A stretch of 10,140 nt of DNA from Phellopilus nigrolimitatus (lineage: Eukaryota; Basidiomycota; Agaricomycetes; Hymenochaetales; Hymenochaetaceae): the NCBI GenBank assembly GCA_021029095.1, contig JAJOHG010000634.1:1-10140 (forward strand). The letters run 5' to 3'. The position numbers and the translations under genes are program-made. This document shows, piece by piece, positions 1-7,822 of the stretch. The stretch's first letter is position 1; the number at the start of each line of letters is the position of its first letter. Under the pieces are notes generated by a model. That model was not told the DNA's origin. It searched no databases and worked only from the letters and a program-made list of their open reading frames with translations.

Positions 1-1470
1 CCTCCAATCACGTTGAACGCCGCAAGCCTGCCAATCCCAATGCGCGTCTCTGTCGTTGCGCTGCCGATGTGCGGGAGCACGACGCACCTCGGCTCGCGCA
101 CGAGCGGGTGGTCCGCGCCGACGTGCGGCTCGCCCTCGACGACGTCGAGCCCCGCGCCCCAGAGCGCACCCGCGCGCAGCGCCGCCGCGAGCGCGTCCGA
201 GTCGACGATCGTCCCGCGGCTCGGGTTCACGAGCACCGCGGTGCGCTTCATGCGCGCGAGGAACGCCGCGTCGACCGCGTGTGTGTGCCCGCGCCGCCCG
301 GCGCGAGCACGAAGAGCACGTCCGCGTCCGCCGCGAGCGTCTCAAGCGGCACGCGCGCGATCGCGCTGGAGGAGGCCGAGCGACGCGGCGAGCGCGGCGT
401 CGCGCGCGATGCTCGCGGCGGAGGGCCCGCCCGAGGAGGCGGGGTTGCCGGTGTAGATGAAGTTGCGGATGCCGAAGGGGATGAGGCGGGCGAGCGTGGC
501 GTGCGCGATGCGCCCGAAGCCGAGGAAGCCGACCGTCTTCCCGGGGTAAGACTTTCCGGGAGATGTCTCGTGGGGAATGGTGCTGAGTTGGGGCCACAGA
601 AGCCAAAGGGCGACCATGGGGAGTTTGGCCACTATGGCGTGTCTCAGCTTTCGATCTTCAAACAAGGAAGAAACACTTACATTTCCCTCGTTGACAACCG
701 TCATCGCCTCCCTCGCGTTCCGGCTAGCCATCAGAGCAAGCATGATCGCTAGGTCGCCACTGAAAAAGAAATTCGTACGCGTCAACAAGTATCCTTTCAT
801 GAAAAGCAACCTACCAGCGTTAGTCAAGACGTCCGGTGTGTAGCCCAACGAACGTTCGATTTCACAAGAGTAGGAAGATGTACATGCTCTAACAAATAAG
901 AATAAACGAATGAGTATAACCTTCAGCAAGATAACTGGATAACAAAAGACGAACCATAACCAACAGACATGGTTTGAGACAACTTTTAAGGTCGGGCCAG
1001 CTGTGAATGTTCATTTAGGCGTTTGTAAATAGACGAATCAAGAAGATTTTGTTCTCGACTTGCCTGCCTCGATTATTTCTTGAGTTATCTGCAGGAGAAG
1101 GTTGGTCTGTACGATCGCGGTAGAAACAAAAGTTTCCCGCTTACTTTGTCCGCGAGCATGCAGAGGAGTCCTTCTGCTCCTGGGACATTCTCTTTTATCC
1201 ACGCCTGTCTGTCTTTGGTCTCCTCAGGGCAAACGACCAACTACAGCATCACGCGTCCAGTGCGACGAAATCATGCGTAAGATGATTTATGAAACCTACG
1301 TTGAAGTCCTTCCTCTCCTGTAGGACGGGCATGACATGAGGACCGAGGTCGCGAGTCACGACGATTCTTGCGAATTCCTCTGTCGTTTGCAAAGCGTAAC
1401 AGCGAAGATAAACGCGCTTGGTAAGCAGGCAGATAACCGAGAAGGTATAGTCTCACTCGATAGAACCCAT
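1..1470 (-). pseudogene. D-2-hydroxyacid dehydrogenase (glyoxylate/hydroxypyruvate reductase type), frameshifted, 3' end off the window
   Basis: The family reduces 2-keto acids such as glyoxylate or hydroxypyruvate with NAD(P)H. Seen on the minus strand: N-terminal VTRDLGP (about 1344-1364); exons about 1300-1366, 1145-1240, 1064-1088, 955-1000, 815-888 and 681-759; then 631 to the edge. Introns are 1241-1299, 1089-1144, 1001-1063 (GC-AG), 889-954, 760-814 and 632-680. The Rossmann loop GFLGFGRIA lies at about 504-530. The family catalytic Arg (216-218), Glu (about 127-132) and His (69-71) are all present. A plausible start is ATG 1468-1470, joined through a 90-bp intron (1367-1456); no other in-frame ATG exists. 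The frame must be shifted near 973-975, 846, 755, 590-593, 353-362 and 279-288 (a CA run) to follow the family pattern, and uncorrected frames hit stops. I infer a decayed gene. Indel sequencing errors are the alternative, since several sites are homopolymers. Confidence 0.83.
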
Positions 1471-1569
1471 ATTGTAGTTTGGACGTGCAGGTGAACGGTT
1501 TCAAGATGAAGGCAGAGTGGCTTGGAGATAAGACTAGGGGCTGGTGGTGCAGTGCGGAAGAAACAGCCC

Positions 1570-1575
1570 TTTATA
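1570..1575 (-). promoter_or_regulatory. TATA-like box of the dehydrogenase pseudogene
   Basis: TATAAA reads on the minus strand about 100 bp upstream of the proposed ATG at 1468-1470. That spacing is similar to the TATA-ATG distance of the ferritin-like gene in this window. It is a motif match only. Confidence 0.3.
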
Positions 1576-2574
1576 CGAGTATGCCCCTCCTCGAAATTTG
1601 GCTCCGTCGCCGTCCGTCGGGGGCGCGGTGCGGCGCTCCTTTCCTCCACCTCATATCCTCAATGGGCACGATAGGGCACAGAGAGCTCCGCGTTGATAGG
1701 GAACCGCGGAGCTCACGTAGGTTATTAAAGGCGGCACTGCGTCGGAGGTGACTACGCAATCGTGCGCCGATATGGCGGCCTTAAGTGCGTCTTCGTGCGT
1801 ACATGCTTACCAAGGGGCCGCGGGGAACACCGCAGCGACAGCAGATTGCGGAGTCCATCGTATGCGGCTGTCCCGACCTGCGAGCCATACCAGCGTCAAG
1901 GAGACCTCGTTGCCATCAAGTGTTTTTGTTTTTGTTTTTGACGTCGACGGTGTTCCGTCTCCGTTCCCGCGGAGCCTGTGTTATCAGCGGCCGGTAAATG
2001 CGTTTGTGGATCGGCCTTCTCGACATAGGATAAGCACGCGTGCGTTTGTTTCAGACGCTCCGGAAAGTAAGGCTCGGAGCGTTCCGTTCTCGCGCCGCAC
2101 GGCGCGCTCGATAACACAGTCGCGTGGCCCGGCTGCACATGCCGCGGCTCCGAGCCACTCCCGAGCTTGAGCCACATCTGGCTGAAAATATCCCGCTACA
2201 CTGTCGATTTGACCAATGGCTATTTTCCAAAAGAAGAAGAAATCATAAGGACTCGGAGTACGCGCTAGCCACTCCAATGATTGGACAATCAAACGCCGCA
2301 ACTTAAACGTGACAATCACCGTCGACTTGTGTTGGACGCTGTTGGTAACTAATATGTGGTAGGCCAAAAGAGTGGCTAAATGCCTACGCGATGACGTAGT
2401 TACCCGACAAGTCTCAGACGTATCTCGAGCACTTCCTCTTCATTCGCATAGGTCAAAGCAAATTAGCCATGTATATGTTTTATGACCGTACAAAGCGATT
2501 ACATTTGACATATCAATAAACACATAATCGAGGTGATTTAATTATACAAAAGCTTCGCTCTTCAACCATCCCAC
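1576..2574. other. intergenic stretch, no gene recognised
   Basis: About 1 kb between the dehydrogenase pseudogene and the 3' end of the ferritin-like gene. It contains open frames up to about 140 codons, but their translations are low-complexity, Arg/Ser/Ala-rich and match no family I know. I also see no run of frames joined by good introns. It holds the hairpin at 1683-1714 and a short (GTTTTT)3 run at 1922-1939. The last 200 bases are AT-rich, as expected for a 3' flank. Confidence 0.6.
1683..1714. repeat. perfect 10-bp inverted repeat (hairpin)
   Basis: GAGCTCCGCG (1683-1692) and CGCGGAGCTC (1705-1714) are perfect complements around a 12-nt loop. The stem is GC-rich and lies about 110 bp upstream of the TATA-like box of the minus-strand pseudogene. 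Function unknown. Confidence 0.6.
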
Positions 2575-3800
2575 CTAGATGTACGTCTGCATAACATCCG
2601 GATTAAACGGATCTTCAGATGGGGTCAACATTTGCGTGCCCGAGGTTGTCGTGCTCGAGGCCGAATCGGTCGAGGTCGTAGAATATGACGTCGTTGCGCT
2701 CAAAGTGCTCGAGCTTGACGTCGTCGGACTTGACGTCGTCGCACTCGAAGATGTCGTCGCACTCGAACTCGGCGCGCTCGTCGTCGTGGCACTCACATAC
2801 GTCGAAATCGAGTCCGGCGCGTTCGATGTCGAATTCGAATCCGACACGATAATTATAGGAGCGGGTCCCGCGATAATCGTGCCATCCGAGACAGAGGTGT
2901 CGTTCGTGACAACCGCAAAGACGAGTCCGCCAAGGCCCTGGGGGATGGTGACCTGCGCACTGTTGATGTTCGCGTACGTGGTGTTCAGGCCGCTGAAGAA
3001 CGCGAGGTACTGCGTGCTGTTCCCCGCCGTCGAGTTGTCGTACGTCAGCGAGACGCTCTGGCCGGCCTGGGGCGTGCCGGACACGGTGAGGTTCGGGTAT
3101 GTGATGGGTGGCAGCGTGACGTTCGATGGCGGGCAGTATGTAGTGAAGTTCGTTGCAAGCGAGGTGACGAAGCTTGCATTAAGCGGCGTGTCGAATGCTC
3201 CGGACCACGGGTCCCCGCCTAACACAGAAGAATAGATGTACGAAGCGTGGCGCGCCTCAACGGAAAGGATGGAGGCGGCGGCGTCGAGAAGTGTGGTGTT
3301 GCCGGTGAGATATAGCGCACTACCGAGGTAGGCGGAATTGCCGACACTCTCGAGCATTCCCGAGAGATTTGCAAATGAAACTACATCCGTGTATGGGCTG
3401 AAACCGAATAGCGTTAGACAATAAGAAGAGGAAAAAGAAGGGACTGCTTAACGTACAAGGAGTAGTTGCAGGCTGGGGCCGCGTCAACGCCGAGGACACT
3501 TGCCAGGAATGAGACATGCGTAGCCTCGTGGTCCGCGATTTGTGCGAAGCGGGCTCTCGTCCCGTTAGGGAGGCCAGCGTTCTCGAAGTCGGATTCGTTG
3601 TACTTGCCGAGACCCTCAGTGTACAAGGCGCTCTCGAGGTTCTCGAGCATCATTGCGAGCTGCAAAGTCTGCGTCTGGTTGAGCTGAACTAAGTTGTGCA
3701 AAGTCGTGCTCGGCATCCAGGAGTCGCGCTTGACCGGGGAGCCGGAGACGCAGTTGGCGGCGAGGAGGAGAGCAGAGGAGAGGATGGCTGCGGACTTCAT
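2575..3800 (-). CDS. secreted ferritin-like (Rds1-type) protein with Ser/Thr-rich tail
   Basis: Two exons, 3457-3800 and 2575-3397, with a 59-bp GTACGT...CAG intron (3398-3456), give 388 residues. The ATG at 3798-3800 opens a signal peptide (residues 1 to about 20) followed by a Kex2-type KR at 24-25. Residues about 33-175 fit the fungal ferritin-like family (Ferritin_2, which includes S. pombe Rds1). Two ExxH pairs (E92/H95, E162/H165) plus E56 and E131 sit on predicted helices, in the order of a four-helix di-metal bundle. Residues about 208-300 look like a beta-rich module with many N-glycosylation sequons. The tail from about residue 305 is Ser/Thr-rich and probably O-glycosylated. There is no hydrophobic C-terminus, so a GPI anchor is unlikely. 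The frame is intact, unlike the genes at both window ends. Family members are often stress- or starvation-induced; metal binding here is inferred and the substrate is unknown. Confidence 0.9.
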
Positions 3801-3890
3801 GATTTTTTGCGAACGAAGAAGGTGAAGATGGTGGGGATGGTGGGAGTAAGAGTTCAAGTTGCTGAAGTTCGAGGCAGCAATCCTGCGGCA

Positions 3891-3940
3891 TTTTATACGC
3901 AAAATTCGAGTCCGGAGAGCCCGGGTGACAAACCACCCCT
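3891..3940 (-). promoter_or_regulatory. core promoter of the ferritin-like gene: TATA box plus possible STRE
   Basis: TATAAAA reads on the minus strand at 3891-3897, about 91 bp upstream of the ATG, which suits a 50-60 nt leader. An AGGGG stress-response-type pentamer reads on the same strand at 3936-3940, about 40 bp further upstream. The STRE motif is only five bases and could be chance, but it fits a family known for stress induction. Confidence 0.5.
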
Positions 3941-4050
3941 GGCTACGTCAGACTGAGACGGTACTCGCGGAATGCGTCGGCAAAAAGGGATATATAATAA
4001 CGATGCCTCCGAATTGGAGTTCATTGGAGTGCGGATGAGGATCGACACTC

Positions 4051-4103
4051 CCGACACATGCCCGAAAAGGCAAGTGTCGGCTTGTGTGGGGCAAGACGCC
4101 CCA
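4051..4103. repeat. two adjacent hairpins upstream of the ferritin-like gene
   Basis: First hairpin: 12-bp arms 4051-4062 and 4069-4080 with one mismatch and a six-base loop CGAAAA. Second hairpin: TGGGGC (4087-4092) pairs with GCCCCA (4098-4103) around a five-base loop. They lie about 150-210 bp upstream of the TATA box at 3891-3897. They could be part of a small degenerate element or a regulatory site; nothing in the sequence decides this. Confidence 0.5.
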
Positions 4104-4848
4104 GACTCGGCGGGAGAAGCCCGATTTATAATATGGCATTACAATTGCAGCTAAGACATATTCTTCAGCGTGACCCGCAGCCTCACGGAAAGTAATGTGC
4201 GCTTACAAATAAAACACTGCATTAGTCGCCGCCGCAGCGTTAACCCGGTTCTGTTTCGGCTCTCAGAGTCAGTAAATTTTCAAACGAGCTGCGCCTAAGC
4301 ATTTCACTTCCGAAAGCTCTTTGTATCACATATTGCTGTTGATAACATAGAGCATTCGTGGTACGGAGTGGAAACCGAGTTCGATAAATCGTGCATGAAG
4401 TTCGGAGGCAAGCCTAAACGACAGTGGCGGTGCCAAAACCGAGACATTCTAATCTCCGCGCTAATTTGCTGCTGTGGCTCGATGCTGATGGCAGTGCCAG
4501 CCTGCTGACTCATGAGCCTCTCCATTCTTGCGATGTACACAGCGTCGCGCAGAATAATTTTTTTCATTGCTCGAGGCTGTCCGTACTCGTGATAATTATA
4601 GTCGTCACCGTCGAACACACGATTGAATCAAGGCGGGAAAAAAATCATCGAAGGTCGCATTGCAAGATTATTGAGTACATTGGCAAAGCCTATCATGTCT
4701 CATGCATATAGCTGGAGTTTGAGATGCGTAAACTAGCGAGACCTCAAAGCAAGACACACAATGCAATCTTCTAGCTCGAACTATTGCGTCCTTTTTGTAA
4801 AAAAGAAATCTTCAATTATTGTCTCCAAAAATCATAAGACTACATATT

Positions 4849-4872
4849 GACATGTTTACAGACATGTTTACA
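4849..4872. repeat. 12-bp perfect tandem duplication
   Basis: GACATGTTTACA occurs twice head to tail (4849-4860 and 4861-4872), just beyond the 3' end of the UBL-WLM gene. It is probably in or near its 3' UTR or polyadenylation region. Confidence 0.6.
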
Positions 4873-4940
4873 CTATCATATCGATACAATCCAACTCGAA
4901 TAAATTTAAGTAGTACAACTAGATGATTAGTACCAATTGT

Positions 4941-6056
4941 TTAGGACTCGTTACTTGCCGAAGATGCAGAAGCGGACTCGGATATGTGGTTGGGGCCAGC
5001 AGTACCACAGCTTTGCTCCAACTCTTCCTCTTCTCTGCGCAATCTGCTCACGGCAGCCTCTAGCGCGCGGCGCCTGCGCTCCTCACGCGTGTCGCTCAAA
5101 GGCGCGGAAGACCCGCCGAGTATGTAAGCCTGTGCCTCAGACTCGACTTCGAGGCCGGGCGTGGAGGCAGTCGACGTGTAAACCGGCCCGGATTCACCGA
5201 GTGTGTGTGCGCCTGCGCGCTGGGCACGCTCGAAGTCCGTGACTTCCTTGTTCAGCTGAGAATTAAGGGCCTTGAACTGCACAAGCCGCGGGTCAGACGC
5301 ATATGGTCGCAAAAAAACAAAAGCGAGGACGAGGGGCTCACGTTGTTGTCGTGCTCCCCCCATACGTTGTGTGCCAGCTCGTGGCACAGCACGCGCCGGA
5401 CGTCCGAGTACAGCCGGAAGCCGTCGTACGCGTTTGTGCGCAGACGCAGCTTGATCGCCTCGCCGTGATTGACGTTCAGGCCGAGAAGCTCCGGGTGCTC
5501 GTGCGGCGCGAGCTCCGTAAGCGTGCCGATGGAGAAACGGTGCATCTGCATGACGTGCTGGATCGCGGGGTCGGCGGCAAGCTTGGAGAGGAGCGCGTGC
5601 GCGGTAGCGGGTGCCGGGAGGTGCGGGAGCGGGACGAGCGAGTGGAATGTGTACGACGAGGACCTTGTCATTGTAGAGCGGGGCTAGCAGAACGTTTTTA
5701 AGGCACCAATTTAAAGATATTAATTGAACATAATCACTCACCTTGGGCAAGTTCATGGTAGCTCGTTGCCTCAGCACCTCCTCCTTCCGCCGTTTCTCGC
5801 TCTCCGCCGTCCGCATTCCGGCCAGCTCACCCTCCGTCACACCAAGTAGCTGAGCCTTCATACCATCTTTCAGCCCTGCCTCTTCGAGCGTAGTCTCTGG
5901 AGGCAGATTTAGTTTCCTTCCTCTGCAGATAAGTTTCTGGTGGGGCGGCGGGAGAGACGTGAGCTCTTCGAGTTTCATCTGTAGCGCTAAAAGCGTGCTT
6001 TCTGGTAGAACAGAAAGCGGGTGAGCCGTTCCTCGATACGAAACAATCAGGTTCAT
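4941..6056 (-). CDS. ubiquitin-like + WLM-domain zinc metalloprotease (Wss1-related)
   Basis: Exons 5742-6056, 5342-5683 and 4941-5276, with introns 5684-5741 (GTGAGT...TAG) and 5277-5341 (GTGAGC...CAG), give 330 residues. Residues 1 to about 72 form a ubiquitin-like domain (starts MNLIVSYRG; LICRGRKL; ends near AQLLG). A charged linker follows, then a WLM domain at about 115-230 with the zinc site HELAHNVWGEHD (H206, E207, H210, H216) and the conserved LGLNVNHG and LRLRT segments upstream. Residues about 285-312 are a charged, probably coiled-coil stretch, and the C-terminus is Ser-rich. WLM proteases related to yeast Wss1 act on DNA-protein crosslinks and SUMO/ubiquitin conjugates. UBL-WLM fusions occur in fungi and plants, and the target here is not visible. 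I chose the ATG at 6054-6056 because the UBL fold begins there; an in-frame ATG at 6132-6134 would add 26 unconserved residues. The gene is divergent from the lipase at 7823. Confidence 0.92.
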   Translation of the reverse strand: MNLIVSYRGTAHPLSVLPESTLLALQMKLEELTSLPPPHQKLICRGRKLNLPPETTLEEAGLKDGMKAQLLGVTEGELAGMRTAESEKRRKEEVLRQRATMNLPKVSDYVQLISLNWCLKNVLLAPLYNDKVLVVHIPLARPAPAPPGTRYRARAPLQACRRPRDPARHADAPFLHRHAYGARAARAPGASRPERQSRRGDQAASAHKRVRRLPAVLGRPARAVPRAGTQRMGGARQQREPLVLAFVFLRPYASDPRLVQFKALNSQLNKEVTDFERAQRAGAHTLGESGPVYTSTASTPGLEVESEAQAYILGGSSAPLSDTREERRRRALEAAVSRLRREEEELEQSCGTAGPNHISESASASSASNES

Positions 6057-6222
6057 CGTGCTTAAGCTCTGCTCGTCTGAGGTCAAGAGGTTTGTCGTCT
6101 TAGGTTTAGGGACTCGTACGCCTTCAGTCAGCAAGGATGAATCAGCTGTTATGTAATAGCGAGTATAATCAATTATTATGTAATTTTACGGCGTTACGCC
6201 CTTTTCTTTCCGTTCGCACGAG

Positions 6223-6310
6223 TTTAGGACGTCCCAACCACGACCGAAAACTTGGCGAGGGTCCTCGGACCGATTTTACCCGGTTGTTTAGGTCGCTCAA
6301 ACGTCCTAAA
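6223..6310. repeat. small inverted repeat with an internal palindrome
   Basis: TTTAGGACGT (6223-6232) and ACGTCCTAAA (6301-6310) are perfect complements 68 bp apart. Midway lies the near-palindrome GGTCCTCGGACC (6260-6271). The unit ends 42 bp before the large foldback element and lies about 165 bp upstream of the UBL-WLM start. It may be a degenerate small foldback element. Confidence 0.45.
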
Positions 6311-6352
6311 GGTGTCCTAAATTTTCTACGGGAAGTCATCCACTGTTTGCTT

Positions 6353-6931
6353 AGAGCCCGTTCGGTTGCGAAACCGCGCGCGATAATCGATAATCCCTGC
6401 CAAATTTGAGATCATGATCGCACGCGATACTGTCACGATTTTCCGATAACGCGCCTGTTCGGTTGCCTGTATCTCGTAGCTGTATCTCAATCTGTGAAAT
6501 AGATTTCCCTATGAAAAATAAATACAGGTCTGACCTATTTTGCAAGTTGCGAAAATCATGTCGCGCGTTCTGTCTCTCTTTCCTCCCTCAACATTACACT
6601 TTTGCTGGGAAAGCTGCATCACCTTATATGAACCCATTTCTTGACATCTCGCTACAAAAATTATTTTGCTATGCAGGGCACAGCCCGAGCTGTCTATAAA
6701 TGTAGCTTTTACTATACTCGCGACATGATTTTCGCAACCTGCAAAACAGGTCAGACCTGTATTTATTTTTCATAGGGAAATCTATTTCACAGATTGAGAT
6801 ACAGCTACGAGATACAGGCAACCGAACAGGCGCGTTATCGGAAAATCGTGACAGTATCGCGTGCGATCATGATCTCAAATTTGGCAGGGATTATCGATTA
6901 TCGCGCGCGGTTTCGCAACCGAACGGGCTCT
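6353..6931. mobile_element. MITE/foldback element with 213-bp terminal inverted repeats
   Basis: Left arm 6353-6565 and right arm 6719-6931 are inverted copies of equal length with two mismatches and no gap, around a 153-bp AT-rich spacer (6566-6718). There is no transposase frame, so it would be non-autonomous. The termini read GAGCCCGTTCGGTTGCG inward from both ends. The flanks are TTA on the left and TCA on the right, at best a 3-bp target duplication with one mismatch. That would suit a PIF/Harbinger (Tourist-like) MITE, but the family assignment is tentative. Each arm carries the terminal decamer GTTCGGTTGC twice, about 97 bp apart (6360-6369, 6457-6466; inverted at 6818-6827, 6915-6924). 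Such subterminal repeats often serve as transposase-binding sites. A CTGTATCTC direct repeat lies at 6467-6488. If transcribed, it would fold into a long hairpin RNA. Confidence 0.85.
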
Positions 6932-7675
6932 CAAATAAGCCTTGTTCAACGTCATTTTTTTTATCAATCGCAAGAGTCACATCGGCTGAGTGTACTGTGT
7001 CGAGCTCTTGCAAACCTATCTCGCTTCATGGGCTGCCCATTTATCAACACACGTGCAATGCATACTAGCCATGTATGTGCCAAAACGTGCTCGTACATGT
7101 ACACTGAAAGCTAATGGGGAAATCAGTATACACAACGTGCCATATATGGCTCAATATTTTATATCTCGGAAATGCAACAGGCAAAGTGGTCATAATTCAA
7201 GACAAATCACGCTCGATTTCAACAGAGCGGCATCGCATGACTGCGGAACAACAAGTTGGCCGTCGCTGTATATCGCACGCTCAGGCCATCTGCCAAGTTG
7301 TCGCTTCCTGTCCTTGTGCTGCCGATATATCCGGCTTGCTTGACCTTGCAATCCACCTGAAGCATGCGCTTTCTTGCCTTTCTAATTGGCGCCTTTTCGC
7401 ATTCCCATCTTCGCTTCCTGATGTTCTCGTCTTGGGTTATCTTTAGAGCTGATCTGACCGTCGCGAAAGTCTCCTTCCACCTACCTGTCCAAGTACGCCT
7501 TGGTTTACGAGGCTATCCCGTTTCTAAGATACAGAATCTCAATCATCGTGATCCTCCCTTCAATGAGATCCTCGGTATTAAACACTCATTGACCGGTTGC
7601 TTCTGCACTTCTGTTCCTGATAACTTTGTTCGGGACGCTTAAAGGAAACGACGCCACTTTATAACCCCTTTCATT
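6932..7675. other. intergenic stretch upstream of the lipase, no gene recognised
   Basis: About 740 bp between the foldback element and the lipase core promoter. Plus-strand frames of up to 117 codons overlap each other in this stretch. Their translations match no family I know, lack a consistent start, and do not extend across plausible introns. I see no tRNA or other RNA gene. It is presumably upstream regulatory DNA of the lipase. Confidence 0.5.
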
Positions 7676-7709
7676 GTGCGCATATATATATAGACAGACT
7701 AGTGCGCAC
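7676..7709 (+). promoter_or_regulatory. TATA region of the lipase gene inside a 7-bp inverted repeat
   Basis: An alternating AT run (7682-7692) forms a TATA-like box about 130-140 bp upstream of the ATG at 7823. It is framed by GTGCGCA (7676-7682) and TGCGCAC (7703-7709), perfect complements about 20 bp apart. A second TATA-like TTTATAA lies at 7658-7664. The start site is not determined. Confidence 0.45.
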
Positions 7710-7822
7710 GAGGTGATCATTTAAACGCCTCTCGGTCGTTGACTCGAAGTCCCAGGATTCGACTGTCTTTCGTCCGCTGAGTAGCTCTGGTGGTCGGCAA
7801 CGCCGTTCTTCCCTCCCCAGAA

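Larger units (their letters stand above)
3941..4940. other. intergenic stretch, no gene recognised
   Basis: About 1 kb between the ferritin-like promoter and the 3' end of the UBL-WLM gene. Open frames of about 60-105 codons occur on both strands, but none matches a family or chains through introns. It contains two TATA-like runs (3991-4000 and near 4123-4135), the paired hairpins at 4051-4103 and a 12-bp tandem repeat at 4849-4872. The part from about 4620 to 4940 is AT-rich and probably includes the 3' UTR of the UBL-WLM gene. Confidence 0.55.

Noticed and set aside
69..752. 227-codon plus-strand frame at the left edge
   Set aside because: Arg/Ala-rich shadow frame created by very GC-rich dehydrogenase exons on the other strand.
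1922..1939. (GTTTTT)3 run
   Set aside because: Only three units; an ordinary short simple repeat.
1748..2170. 140-codon plus-strand frame in the left spacer
   Set aside because: Low-complexity Arg/Ser/Ala composition, no family resemblance, and no supporting intron or neighbouring exon.
2579..3235. 218-codon plus-strand frame opposite the ferritin-like gene
   Set aside because: It is the antisense of a Ser/Thr-rich coding exon with biased codons. Its Val/Glu/Leu-rich product has no family match, and the minus-strand gene explains the sequence fully.
4304..4618. 104-codon minus-strand frame and overlapping plus-strand frame in the spacer
   Set aside because: No recognisable motif, no promoter-like context, and AT-rich base composition unlike the real genes.
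6463..6699. 78-codon frame running from the left arm into the spacer of the foldback element
   Set aside because: Too short and without any transposase signature; the element is explained by its inverted repeats alone.
6990..7642. overlapping plus-strand frames before the lipase
   Set aside because: Three frames overlap in the same region with unrelated translations. I considered a degenerate transposon fragment but found no transposase, reverse transcriptase or integrase motif.
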